DNA from: Allopusillimonas ginsengisoli
GTDB taxonomy: Bacteria; Pseudomonadota; Gammaproteobacteria; Burkholderiales; Burkholderiaceae_B
Reading direction: 5' to 3'
Assembly: GCF_004153455.1 (NCBI RefSeq)
Contig: NZ_SDQE01000005.1
Coordinates: 62,001-126,000, forward strand
Length of the DNA stretch: 64,000 nucleotides
How positions within the stretch are numbered: position 1 is the stretch's first letter; each line of letters starts with the position of its first letter. Made by a program: the position numbers and the translations under genes. The notes beneath the pieces were generated by a model. The model saw only the letters and a program-made list of their open reading frames with translations, ran no database searches and was not told where the DNA came from. Of this stretch, positions 1 through 8,713 are shown one piece after another.

Positions 1-640
1 TATGATCGGACAAACCCACAACAGCGTCAGGAAAAGCTTCCGCCAGACGCTGAAGGGCGCCAAGCCGAACCAGATGATAGGGTGTAGGATAGACATTCGT
101 GCAATGCAGCAGCGCAAAGGGCACATTGGCGGCGCGAAGTATCTGCACCGACTTTCCCACGCTGGCCAGATCGTTCATCCCTGTCGACAGGATAATCGGC
201 TTGCCGAACGAGGCAACCAGCCGCAGCAAGGGATAATTACTGCACTCCCCTGAACCAATCTTGTACGCCGGGACGCCCATGCGCTGTAGCCTGTAGGCGG
301 CCGCGCGCGAAAAAGGCGTGCTGATGAAAATCAGCCCTTTCGCTTGCGCATATTTCATCAACGCGGTTTCGTCCGCTTCGCTCAATGCGCAGCGCGCCAT
401 GATGTCAAAAATAGAAACTTCGGCATTGCCGGGCACAACGTCGCGTGCCTCCACCGACATTTCATCTTCGACAATATGCGTTTGGTGCTTGATCACCTCT
501 GCGCCCGCCCGCTGCGCGGCGTCAACCATGGCAATGGCCGCGTCGAGACTGCCCTCATGATTGATACCAATTTCGGCGATCACCAAGGGTTCATGCGCCG
601 GCCCCACTGGCCTGCCCTGAATGCTGAAGGATGGAAGCAT
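1..640 (-). CDS. neuB: N-acetylneuraminate (sialic acid) synthase, 3'-truncated by window start
   Basis: NeuB condenses ManNAc with phosphoenolpyruvate to Neu5Ac in the cytoplasm. The minus strand reads an N-terminus with VIAEIGINHEG, then the TIM-barrel signatures KIGSGEC, GKPIILSTGM, LLHCTNVYPTPY and VGLSDH, all family hallmarks. The ATG at 638-640 follows a strong GGGGAGG ribosome site that lies inside the end of neuA, 3 nt before that gene's stop. About 213 codons are visible; the C-terminal antifreeze-like (SAF) domain is outside the window. It is third in the neuC-neuA-neuB run, after kpsC. A legionaminic/pseudaminic synthase is the alternative, but the neighbouring NeuC and NeuA look like meningococcal Neu5Ac enzymes. 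Confidence 0.93.
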   Translation of the reverse strand, partial: MLPSFSIQGRPVGPAHEPLVIAEIGINHEGSLDAAIAMVDAAQRAGAEVIKHQTHIVEDEMSVEARDVVPGNAEVSIFDIMARCALSEADETALMKYAQAKGLIFISTPFSRAAAYRLQRMGVPAYKIGSGECSNYPLLRLVASFGKPIILSTGMNDLASVGKSVQILRAANVPFALLHCTNVYPTPYHLVRLGALQRLAEAFPDAVVGLSDH

Positions 641-643
641 GTG

Positions 644-1318
644 TTACCTCCCCGCCAGCATATGCGCGATGAACAAGTCTTGCTCTGTATCGATATCGAG
701 AGATCTGGAGACAGGCATTTCAAAAAATTCCAGTTTAGGTACAAAAAATGTACGAGCCGACAATAACGCCGACATCTTGTTGATATACAGCGCGCCATTC
801 ACTCTGTACGCAGCAGGCAGGTGTTGACGCGGCACCTCCATCGCTGACAAGTCATCCAAGGGCACCAGACCTTTGTCGTGCGAGTGTCGGATAAAGGTTT
901 TGTAGGGATGGTGCTCGCAGGGGCATACGGAAACCACGGAGTTCGCATCAGCGCGACGGCGCAGCTCAATGGCATCGGCCACATCCCTGGCAGTGCGTAG
1001 CGGGCTGGTTGGCTGCAGCAGCACACACTCGCCATCTTGTATGCCTACGGTCTCCAACGCATGACACACCACATCAATGGATTTGGCTGTGTCGCTTGCC
1101 AGCAGTCCAGGTCGCCACACTACACGGGCGCCCTGCCGTATGGCCTCGCAGGCAATTTCATGTCCATCGGTGGACACCACCACCTCATCCACCACGCCCG
1201 ACTCGAACGCCGCCCGGATCGCGTGTTGCAGCAACGTATACGGCCCGACTTTGCGTAGATTTTTACGCTTTAGTCCCTTCGAGCCCGCCCTGGCGGTAAT
1301 GACGGCAAGCACTGTCAT
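644..1318 (-). CDS. neuA: CMP-N-acetylneuraminate cytidylyltransferase
   Basis: Activates Neu5Ac with CTP to CMP-Neu5Ac, the donor for sialyltransferases. The 224-residue product has the nucleotidyltransferase start VITARAGSKGLKRKN (the R-x-G-S-K-G-L loop), VVSTDG, LLQPTSPLR, the substrate-binding RVNGALYI and the C-terminal DIDTEQD metal-binding motif, and matches the usual single-domain length. The in-frame reading runs further upstream, but the ATG at 1316-1318 gives the conserved N-terminus and overlaps the neuC stop as ATGA, indicating translational coupling. Together with neuC upstream and neuB downstream it completes a UDP-GlcNAc to CMP-sialic acid route for the capsule. Confidence 0.95.
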   Translation of the reverse strand: MTVLAVITARAGSKGLKRKNLRKVGPYTLLQHAIRAAFESGVVDEVVVSTDGHEIACEAIRQGARVVWRPGLLASDTAKSIDVVCHALETVGIQDGECVLLQPTSPLRTARDVADAIELRRRADANSVVSVCPCEHHPYKTFIRHSHDKGLVPLDDLSAMEVPRQHLPAAYRVNGALYINKMSALLSARTFFVPKLEFFEMPVSRSLDIDTEQDLFIAHMLAGR

Positions 1319-2505
1319 GCTGAGTCCTGTAGCATCGTCTGGTGCATGAGATTCGCATGGTAGGCCGGTGCGGCCAGCGGTTTGGCGAAATCCACAAAGG
1401 ACTTCTGAACAGGCGTGCGCCAGAACGAATCCGTAGTGATCGCTTGCTTGAATTTTCTCACGCTGTCCCCGTCCCCAAACCAGGCCGAAGGCGCGCAACG
1501 CTTGAGGTGCTTGACCTTGTCTATGCCCTCCAGAATCGCTTCAATGCGATAGTCTGTGCTGACAATGGCGCCAATGCGCGATCGCCTATGTTGCCGGGTG
1601 CCGACATTCACAGCGGGCACACCATAGAAAGGCGCCTCTCTGACGCCGGCGCTGGAGTTGCCCACGATGTAAAGCGCATGCTTTAGAAACGTAAGAAAGT
1701 ATTCAAATCTGATTGATGGGAAAATTCGGAAACGGTCGCAGTTTCGGTACCCGTGCAACGTATCGAGTATTTCCTGGCTGCCAAGATCATTGTTGGGATA
1801 AATCACAATGTACCGATCCCCGGATCTGGATAAGGCCTCGAAGAACCAGCGCGCATAGTCTTGTATGTGTGAACGCTCGGTAGTTACCGGATGAAAAATA
1901 GCCAAGGCATAGGCGTCGAATCCTACGTTGTAGCGCGCCTTTGCATCACACAGGGAAGGCAGATCGGCCGCGCTCATGGCATCCAGGTCCGGCGAACCGA
2001 TGATATAGATATGATGCGCGTCCTCACCCATCTGTATCAAACGGGTACGCGCCTCTTCGTTCGCAACCATGTGAAGATGAGACAGCTTGGTCACCGAATG
2101 CCTGATAAGGTCATCCACAGTGCCCGATAGCTCGCCGCCTTCTATATGACACACCAGAATACCCGTCAGGGCGCCCACGGTTGCGCCCGCCAATGCCTCA
2201 ATACGATCACCATGAACAACAATCAGGTCGGGCTGTACCTCGTCAACCAGCCTGGACAGCATAGAAACCGTGTTTCCCAGCACAGAACTCATGGGCTCGC
2301 CTGCATACTGGTTACTGAACAGATATACGTGTTCAAACTGTTCTCGCCTGACTTCCAGATAAGTGGCGCCATACAGCTTCAGCATGTGCATTCCCGTCAC
2401 CGCAACATGAAGCTCCATGTCGGCACGGCCTTCAACAAACCGCATGAGCTTCTTCAGCTTGCCGAAATCGGCACGCGTCCCCGTGAGGAACAGAATCTTC
2501 TTCAT
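1315..2505 (-). CDS. neuC: UDP-N-acetylglucosamine 2-epimerase (hydrolysing)
   Basis: Converts UDP-GlcNAc to ManNAc plus UDP, the first step of bacterial sialic acid synthesis. The 396-residue protein has a GT-B-like epimerase fold with TGTRADFGKLK at the N-terminus, VTGMHM, VHGDR, CHIEGGELSGTVDD, IGSPDLD, HPVTTE, YPNNDLGS and the C-terminal GNSSAGVREAP and DVGTRQ-like (NVGTRQHRR) motifs. These follow meningococcal SiaA/NeuC closely as I remember it. The start at 2505 (MKKILFLTGTRAD) is chosen because the longer frame adds an unrelated arginine-rich stretch; GAAGG precedes it. A 121-nt gap separates it from kpsC upstream, and it overlaps neuA by 4 nt. Confidence 0.95.
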   Translation of the reverse strand: MKKILFLTGTRADFGKLKKLMRFVEGRADMELHVAVTGMHMLKLYGATYLEVRREQFEHVYLFSNQYAGEPMSSVLGNTVSMLSRLVDEVQPDLIVVHGDRIEALAGATVGALTGILVCHIEGGELSGTVDDLIRHSVTKLSHLHMVANEEARTRLIQMGEDAHHIYIIGSPDLDAMSAADLPSLCDAKARYNVGFDAYALAIFHPVTTERSHIQDYARWFFEALSRSGDRYIVIYPNNDLGSQEILDTLHGYRNCDRFRIFPSIRFEYFLTFLKHALYIVGNSSAGVREAPFYGVPAVNVGTRQHRRSRIGAIVSTDYRIEAILEGIDKVKHLKRCAPSAWFGDGDSVRKFKQAITTDSFWRTPVQKSFVDFAKPLAAPAYHANLMHQTMLQDSA

Positions 2506-2626
2506 AAGACCTTCAATCAAGAATAAATCGTGTTTGCGCCATGAGCGCCTTCTGTTCCAGGCGCCGGGCCACCTGGACACGCGCCGTGCGAATCCTGTAT
2601 TGCCAGAGACGTATGGCTCGCATCTG

Positions 2627-4699
2627 TCATCGGAACAAGATGCCGCGCATCAAGACATGCAGCTTGCCCAACTGGCGATGCACCACGCTTATGGGCCATA
2701 ACCACAACCGGCCGCTGCGCTCCACGGCCATTCGCGTTGCCACAATGCGGTGCAGGACTGCCTCGCACGAGGTGACACCTTGCAGCTCCCAGTCCCAGTA
2801 CAACGGATATCTCAGGAGCACGCCCGCCACCAGCGCATCGATCGAAAGTACTTTTCGTCGACGCGCGATTGCGATCTTATCGTCGGTCAGCCCCCACCCT
2901 GCGTAAAACGCGCGTCCGTATACTGTCACTTGTTTGCCGCGCAACAGCGCATCGAATCCGCTCAGCGATGTCATGGTGTGCACAGCGTCACAAGCCTCGA
3001 TACAAGCGACAACACTGCGATCCCGCTCAATATGATCTGCGTAGCTGCCGGCTGCGCTCATGGATATCTTGCCCGGACGATTGCCCGCCATTACATCTGG
3101 GTGTGGCTTGTAGACGATCCAGGCATCGGGATGGCTACGCCTCACAGCCTGCAACAATGCCAGGTTGGTATTGATTTCATCACAGCCGGCTGACACTGAT
3201 GCGTCGTTTTCAACCTGGCCGGGTACCAGAATGACGACTCGACCTTGCGTATTCCAGCGGACAGGATCCCGGCGACCTGTGTTGTACTTGGACAAGCCGT
3301 GCGCAACAATGAATTCACGCACGCGCTTGGCACGCGCCAGCTCCGCGGACGAAAACACCGCCTCGTTGAGTATCAGCTCAAGGTCTGACTCCCGGCAGGG
3401 ATCAAAATAGATGCCTGACTGATCCAGCACCAACGACAACGGTCGCACAAAATCGGAACCCAGACCGACGGATCGGACGAATCCGTCCTCTACGCGGATC
3501 GTACTGGCTCCTGTACGCTTTGCCAGCGCCTCCACCCCCGCTGGCGCTTGCAGGCCCCAGTATGCGATATCGTCATTGGCCGAAGGCATCAAGGCGGCAG
3601 CCCTCGCTGCATTCGGTGCGAAAGCAACTCCGCCAGTCGCGAACGATAGCATCGGCGCCAGCTGGCATGCCTTCCAGCGCCGAAAGCCAACACATATCAA
3701 GCGCCGCCCTGCTTGCTGCGATGCCGCGCTGCGCTGGCGTATCAACCATTCAATGGCGTCGAACACCGTCCCGCGGCGGCCCGTGACAGGATCCAGATAG
3801 CGGGTGTAATGAATATAAGCGGCCGCGAACAGCGCTCTCACGCTGCGCTGCCGCGTGCGCCGCTGGTATAGCTGGCGGTCATCCGTGACACCCCATCCGC
3901 CATACCAGGGCATTCCGAAGCATGACACCTGCTTTCCAAGCATCAGCGCCTCAAACCCAAGCTGAGACGTGACGACATACACCCGATCCACGTAGTCCAG
4001 CAGCACAAGGGGGTTCACATTTCCACGTATCACCAACGTTCGGTCATCATCCAGAATCGTGTCGAAGTAGCCCTTCTTGCGTCCTGAAATCACCTCCGGG
4101 TGCGTCTTGATGCATAGGAGTGCACCGGGGTTCTCCTGACGCGCCGCCTGCAGCATGCTGGCGAATGTTGCCGCCGAGCCAGCGCCCAGCGCTATACTCG
4201 AATCCCCCAGGGTTTGATCGACCACAAGAACCCGACGACGGCGATCACTATCTCGTTTGGGCAATGCCCATGGAATGTCCGCTGCTCCATCGTTGTATTT
4301 GCTCAGCCGATATTCACGAATCAATGCCATCGCACGACTCACCTGACCATCAATACCTTCGAGCACGTCAGTGGACGACTGAAGCAGCGTTTCCAGATCG
4401 GATGGCCGACTGCTGTCGTAGTAGATGCCCGTGCCATCAACCACCATGGAGATGGGGGGAAAACGTGGGCCGGTTCCGAAAGCACGCAGAAACCCGTCTT
4501 CCAGGCTCAGATAGGGCAGTCGACACTTGGCCGCCAAGGCTTGAGCCTGCCTGCTCGACGGACGCATGCCCCACCCCGCCACCGCGGTCATTCGGGAGTT
4601 TCGCCGCCAAAGCCAAGAGCGACAATGCCTGACAGGCTGACCAAGAAAAACATCAAGAAACGGAATGCGCAAAATTCCTTTGGACAGAACACCTATCAT
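2627..4699 (-). CDS. kpsC: Capsule beta-Kdo transferase KpsC (two-domain)
   Basis: KpsC extends the poly-beta-Kdo linker that joins group 2/3 capsular polysaccharide to its lipid terminus; KpsS starts it. The 690-residue protein is an obvious tandem duplication. Repeat 1 holds LSLEDGFLRAFG, GIYYD, CIKTHPEV and WYGGWGVTDD; repeat 2 (from about residue 350) holds IRVEDGFVRSVG, GIYFD, VYKPHPDV and FYAGWGLTDD. This is the long dual-active-site form (GT99/GT107-like). The ATG directly abuts the kpsT stop (TAAATG), so the two are probably coupled. Its partner kpsS is about 16 kb away on a different transcription unit. Confidence 0.95.
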   Translation of the reverse strand: MIGVLSKGILRIPFLDVFLGQPVRHCRSWLWRRNSRMTAVAGWGMRPSSRQAQALAAKCRLPYLSLEDGFLRAFGTGPRFPPISMVVDGTGIYYDSSRPSDLETLLQSSTDVLEGIDGQVSRAMALIREYRLSKYNDGAADIPWALPKRDSDRRRRVLVVDQTLGDSSIALGAGSAATFASMLQAARQENPGALLCIKTHPEVISGRKKGYFDTILDDDRTLVIRGNVNPLVLLDYVDRVYVVTSQLGFEALMLGKQVSCFGMPWYGGWGVTDDRQLYQRRTRQRSVRALFAAAYIHYTRYLDPVTGRRGTVFDAIEWLIRQRSAASQQAGRRLICVGFRRWKACQLAPMLSFATGGVAFAPNAARAAALMPSANDDIAYWGLQAPAGVEALAKRTGASTIRVEDGFVRSVGLGSDFVRPLSLVLDQSGIYFDPCRESDLELILNEAVFSSAELARAKRVREFIVAHGLSKYNTGRRDPVRWNTQGRVVILVPGQVENDASVSAGCDEINTNLALLQAVRRSHPDAWIVYKPHPDVMAGNRPGKISMSAAGSYADHIERDRSVVACIEACDAVHTMTSLSGFDALLRGKQVTVYGRAFYAGWGLTDDKIAIARRRKVLSIDALVAGVLLRYPLYWDWELQGVTSCEAVLHRIVATRMAVERSGRLWLWPISVVHRQLGKLHVLMRGILFR

Positions 4700-5371
4700 T
4701 TACTTTTTCTCGTCCATGGTTTGATAGGCGCGAATGCCAGCCTCGATATCATCGTACTGAGCAATCTGCCCGTGCTCGAGCAGCAATACGGTGTCGCACA
4801 TATTCCTGACCTGCCCCATGCTGTGGGTTACAAGTATCAACCTGGCCTTGTCCATGCGTTGGCGAAATGCATGATCAGCCTTGCTGCGAAAACTGGCATC
4901 CCCAACCGACAGCGCCTCATCCACAAGGTAGTAATCGAACTCAAATGCCAGACTCAGGCCAAAGGCAATTCTGCTGCGCATGCCCGAAGAATACGTCTTG
5001 ACGGGCAAATCAAAATAGTCGCCAATGTCGGCAAAGGCCTGAACGTAGCTCACCAGATTTCGTATTTCATCTGTGCGCTTACCCTGCACACGACACACAA
5101 ACTTGATGTTTTCCCTTCCGGTCAACGAGCCCTGCAGGCCGCTTCCCAGCCCCACCGGCCAGGATATCCGTTTGTCGGTGAGCACCTGCCCGCTATCGGG
5201 CACATCCAGCCCGCACAACAGGCGCATCAATGTACTTTTACCCGCTCCGTTCTTTCCGATCAGTGCAATGTTGCGATTTTCTGGCACCGTAAACGACAGC
5301 CCTCGAAAAACGAACCGGCGCCCTCCCCGAGGACACAGATAAGACTTGACAACATTGCGCAGCACAATCAT
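4700..5371 (-). CDS. kpsT: Capsule export ABC transporter, ATP-binding subunit
   Basis: ATPase that powers export of the finished lipid-linked capsule polymer with KpsM. The 223-residue protein has Walker A GKNGAGKS (residues 40-47), the signature YSSGMRSRIAFGLSLAFEFD, Walker B YYLVDEALSVGD and the switch His in VTHS, in the short CtrD/BexA/KpsT arrangement. A longer reading upstream is possible, but the ATG at 5369-5371 gives the family N-terminus (MIVLRNVVKSY) and overlaps the kpsM stop (ATGA). It lies directly upstream of kpsC. Confidence 0.96.
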   Translation of the reverse strand: MIVLRNVVKSYLCPRGGRRFVFRGLSFTVPENRNIALIGKNGAGKSTLMRLLCGLDVPDSGQVLTDKRISWPVGLGSGLQGSLTGRENIKFVCRVQGKRTDEIRNLVSYVQAFADIGDYFDLPVKTYSSGMRSRIAFGLSLAFEFDYYLVDEALSVGDASFRSKADHAFRQRMDKARLILVTHSMGQVRNMCDTVLLLEHGQIAQYDDIEAGIRAYQTMDEKK

Positions 5372-6159
5372 AGAGCGAGCAATCCACGTCGCTGTATGCG
5401 GTACAGCATCAGTGCCGTCCATAGCGCCAGCAGCGAGACGGCCGCGGCATATCCCAACCCTATGCCGGTGACCTCCGGATAGTGCTGAAAAACCGATGCA
5501 CGCAAACTGTCGATAACATGTACAAAGGGATTCCAGGTCAGCCACGGCAAGAAGTGCGCCGGCACAGCCCAAACTGGAAACACGACACCGGAAATCAGAT
5601 ACAGAAGCATAAAGCTCAACTTGATGAATGTTTTTAAGTTCGGCATGACATGGACAGCCATGCAACAGATCATCCCCAGGGCAAACGAAAGTGCGACGCC
5701 CACGGCAAGCGAGGCCATCCATCTCAGCGGGCGATGCACCGCGATCTCGTAGTCCAGCCATATCCCCATCGCCGCGAGCGTAATCAGGTATACGCATGAA
5801 AACAGTGCAAGTTCAACCACTGCCCGCGCCACGAAGGTGTCGAAAGGCTTTATGTTCGGATAGGCGAACAGAGCTTGATTGGCAGAGACCGCTTCCATCA
5901 GTTTGAGTACGATGTTGCGCATCAGAAAAAACGGCACGACGCCCGAAAGCAGGAACACCGGATAGTCCATCGCGGGTGCATGAATATCCCGAACCAGGGA
6001 AACCAGCGAAACCATCATCAGCACATGCGCCATCGGCTCAAACACCATCCAGAACGCGCCCATTCGGCGCGCACCGAACCGCGTCTGCAGCTCGCGCAAT
6101 ATCAGCGCGAAGATGACACACATCATAATGGCCCCCGAAGATCGTTTAGCAGCAACCAT
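5368..6159 (-). CDS. kpsM: Capsule export ABC transporter, permease subunit
   Basis: Inner-membrane channel subunit of the KpsMT exporter, ABC-2 family. The 263-residue protein has the family's cytoplasmic N-terminal amphipathic start (LILRELQTRFGARRMGAFW), then about six hydrophobic segments, and ends in the basic tail RIQRRGLLAL. The motif NPFVHVIDSLR before the last segments is typical of KpsM/CtrC/BexB. It starts 3 nt after the kpsD stop and overlaps kpsT by 4 nt. Confidence 0.95.
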   Translation of the reverse strand: MVAAKRSSGAIMMCVIFALILRELQTRFGARRMGAFWMVFEPMAHVLMMVSLVSLVRDIHAPAMDYPVFLLSGVVPFFLMRNIVLKLMEAVSANQALFAYPNIKPFDTFVARAVVELALFSCVYLITLAAMGIWLDYEIAVHRPLRWMASLAVGVALSFALGMICCMAVHVMPNLKTFIKLSFMLLYLISGVVFPVWAVPAHFLPWLTWNPFVHVIDSLRASVFQHYPEVTGIGLGYAAAVSLLALWTALMLYRIQRRGLLAL

Positions 6160-6162
6160 CGC

Positions 6163-7281
6163 TTAGAATCCGTTCAGGTTTTGGCCTAGTACCATTACCT
6201 GCACAATGGGCGCGATCAGCTTCTGGAATTCGTGTGTGCTGGCGTGGGTGACATACACGGCGTCTTCAGGCATGATCTGAAACTGTCTTGCAAGAAAGAA
6301 TGCTGCCGGGTTCCTCATATCCAGTCTGAACACCGTCGCCCGAGGCTTTTCGTCTTGGCCCGCTTCCAGTCTGAACACAAATACTCCGCGTGGATCAGCC
6401 GTCCTCTCGTTCAACCAGCCCACGGCGCCCAGCGCTTCAAGCAAACTGGGATTATCCGAAGGCAAATCCATCAAACCGGGCCGTCCCACCGCGCCCATTG
6501 CAACGAAACGCTTGCGCGCCCGTTCGACGATGATTTCGGAACGTGCTGGCACAGGCTGGTTCTCTCCGGCCAGCAGCGCTGAGTAGCTGAAACTGTGCGC
6601 AGCATCCCCGGTTCGCAAAACCACTGTCGTCAAATGCGGCTCTAGTGTTACGCCACCGGCCATATTGATCGCGTCGAGCAAAGTCAGCGGCCCTTGCAAG
6701 GTAGAGAATCTACCCGGAGCGTGGACAGCTCCCGCCACCAGCACAGAACCAGAAAGATCGCCTTCAAGTTGCACCCGCACTTGTGGATCGCTGGCCAATC
6801 TACGAACTCGCTCGCGTATGGCGTGCTCAACCTGAAACAGTGTGAGGCCTGCAACCGGTGGTCGCCCCACGTAGGGGAGTGAAATTCTCCCCTGCGCATC
6901 AACGCGCACGCGATCAAATACTGTTCCGCCTTGCGACAATGGCGCAAAAAGCCCGCCCTCAGCCGCGCTGTCAGATATCGTCACGGTCAACACATCACCT
7001 GGAATCAGTCGCACCTCTCCTACAGCAGTAGGCGATACACGTTGAGAAGGTGCTGCATTGGGCATACGCATATAGCGGCCGATCGTCTCGGCAGACAGTG
7101 AAACCAGGGTATAGCCCGAGCCAACGCCGGAGCCTGCCTCGGCCTGCGCAACGATATGATGTGCAGCAGGGCCGGCACCAGACAGAACACTGCCGCAACC
7201 CGACTGGCTTATGGCAGTGCATAACCACAGTGAGGGCCACAGAATCCTGCGCGCAACGCCTATCCTGCGCGCCCTCCCCAT
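6163..7281 (-). CDS. kpsD: Capsule export outer-membrane protein (KpsD/CtrA/Wza-type)
   Basis: Outer-membrane polysaccharide export (OPX) protein forming the exit channel with KpsE and KpsMT. The predicted 372-residue product has a basic, hydrophobic signal region followed by a Cys (QSGCGS), a weak lipobox. The polysaccharide-export domain follows (VRLIPGDVLTVTISDS, RVDAQGRISLPYVG), then SLBB-type beta-grasp repeats (GSVLVAGAVHAPGRFSTLQGP; GAVGRPGLMDL) and MPEDAVYV near the end. The start at 7281 is uncertain: no good ribosome site is visible and the open frame extends upstream into the kpsE end. It sits 64 nt after kpsE and 3 nt before kpsM. Confidence 0.9.
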   Translation of the reverse strand: MGRARRIGVARRILWPSLWLCTAISQSGCGSVLSGAGPAAHHIVAQAEAGSGVGSGYTLVSLSAETIGRYMRMPNAAPSQRVSPTAVGEVRLIPGDVLTVTISDSAAEGGLFAPLSQGGTVFDRVRVDAQGRISLPYVGRPPVAGLTLFQVEHAIRERVRRLASDPQVRVQLEGDLSGSVLVAGAVHAPGRFSTLQGPLTLLDAINMAGGVTLEPHLTTVVLRTGDAAHSFSYSALLAGENQPVPARSEIIVERARKRFVAMGAVGRPGLMDLPSDNPSLLEALGAVGWLNERTADPRGVFVFRLEAGQDEKPRATVFRLDMRNPAAFFLARQFQIMPEDAVYVTHASTHEFQKLIAPIVQVMVLGQNLNGF

Positions 7282-7345
7282 CAAGAAACGGCAAGCCGCA
7301 CGTGTTGCGGACGGCCAGCTAACAACAAACAACAAAACCAGCCGG

Positions 7346-8458
7346 CTAATCACGATGATCCTCGACGGCAGCAACAACAAAACGCACAACGCCATAGGCC
7401 AGGAGCAAACAGACAAAGATCGTGAACAAGTCATGCAGTCTGGCGGGATAAAGGGGTTCTTCAGGCGTGTTGGGTGAAACAACCACAATCAGGCTTCGTA
7501 TCTTTCTTCCCGCCTCGATACGCGCAGTACTCGCAGCAATGGTTGCTGCCTTGTAGCCCTCTTCAGCCATCTGGAGTTCATGCCTAAGATCCCGATACTG
7601 ATCGGCGATCACATTCAAAGCGTCTCCCTTTGGCGATTCCGACGAAAGTATCGTCTTCTCCGCATGGATCTGCCGGTCAAGGGCCTGAATGCGGCGCTGC
7701 TGCTGCTGCACTTGAGGCGTGTTGTCGTCCAGCGCGCCGCGCAGGGTGTTAAGCGTGGCGTAGGCTTTGGCCCTGTCTGTTTCCAGCAGGTTAATAATTG
7801 ACGCCCGGGACTCGGCAACCGCCTGCCCATCCAGCAAACCGTGAAGACTCTGAAAGGCCACCAGCGCTTGCCGCCCCTGGTCATAGCGATGGCGCGAATG
7901 CTTGAGCTCTGACTGCGCGAAGACCACTTGTGCGTGTACCAATGCCTGCGACAACCTATCCATGAAACGTTCGCTTTCTTTCAGAATCACATGCATTGTT
8001 TTTTCCGCGAACGCTGGCGTGAGCGCCTGCACCGTCACCGTCAGCAATCCCGTCGTCTCGTCATAGTGAGCACGAACCATGCGTCTGTAGAAGCGCAGGG
8101 TTCTTTCCCTTGCATCGTCGTGGTTGATCCAGATGAGCGGGTCGCGGCGTTGTGCTGCAAAGTGCGCGCGCCATTGCAGTTTGTCTTCAAGCACCGCGAG
8201 CATATCGTTCGAAACGATATGCTCGCGCAGGTAGAGCGTTTCGCTGCGTAAAGCGGGGCCTGCGCCAACGGCCACCGCTGGCGCCAGGCCAGCAAACTTG
8301 CCGACACTGTCGGTACCCGCCTGCAGAACCACAATCTGCGCACTACTCACATAGCGATCCACACTGAGTACAGCGTAGTACAGCACTGCTGCTATCGTCG
8401 GCAGCACAACCATGCACCACGAAAGACGCTCGAATCTGAACAGTTGTTTGAGGGCCAT
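7346..8458 (-). CDS. kpsE: Capsule export inner-membrane co-polymerase/adaptor (KpsE/CtrB/BexC)
   Basis: Periplasm-spanning adaptor that connects KpsMT to the outer-membrane channel. The 370-residue protein has one transmembrane segment near each end (about residues 14-34 and 345-365) flanking a long periplasmic region with coiled-coil character (ADQYRDLRHELQMAEEGYKAA) and the proline-rich NTPEEPLYPAR just before the second segment, as in PCP-3 proteins. The start MALKQLFRFERLSW at 8458 is favoured; the longer frame adds a non-conserved stretch. It is the first gene of the minus-strand kps-neu unit and is divergent from the polyketide synthase. Confidence 0.93.
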   Translation of the reverse strand: MALKQLFRFERLSWCMVVLPTIAAVLYYAVLSVDRYVSSAQIVVLQAGTDSVGKFAGLAPAVAVGAGPALRSETLYLREHIVSNDMLAVLEDKLQWRAHFAAQRRDPLIWINHDDARERTLRFYRRMVRAHYDETTGLLTVTVQALTPAFAEKTMHVILKESERFMDRLSQALVHAQVVFAQSELKHSRHRYDQGRQALVAFQSLHGLLDGQAVAESRASIINLLETDRAKAYATLNTLRGALDDNTPQVQQQQRRIQALDRQIHAEKTILSSESPKGDALNVIADQYRDLRHELQMAEEGYKAATIAASTARIEAGRKIRSLIVVVSPNTPEEPLYPARLHDLFTIFVCLLLAYGVVRFVVAAVEDHRD

Positions 8459-8713
8459 AGAATATTCAAGGACGCCTGCCCATGCGCATCGCGAACGCAT
8501 ATCCGTCACGAGCAGACCGGACGCCATCGTATAGTGCGACGTCATGCCACAAAGGTCCGAACTGGGCCGTAAATACCGCACTGTCACACCGAACTTGACG
8601 GCACATCAGATGCGTTAATAGCGCGGTCATTTCATCGTCAAGGTAGTGTGGCCAATGCCGACAAGCGCTGACACGGCATCATCGAAATCCACACACCACA
8701 CCACAGAGAAAAC
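8459..8713. promoter_or_regulatory. Divergent intergenic region kpsE / polyketide synthase
   Basis: This 255-nt gap must hold the promoters for both capsule units. Two TTGACG hexamers face each other, at 8595-8600 on the plus strand and at 8636-8641 on the minus strand. Between them is a TTAATA/TATTAA block (8615-8620) that could serve as a -10 in either direction, but the spacers (14 and 15 nt) are short. If used, the two promoters would overlap and exclude each other. No other clear site or small gene is seen. The precise promoter assignment is a guess. Confidence 0.35.
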
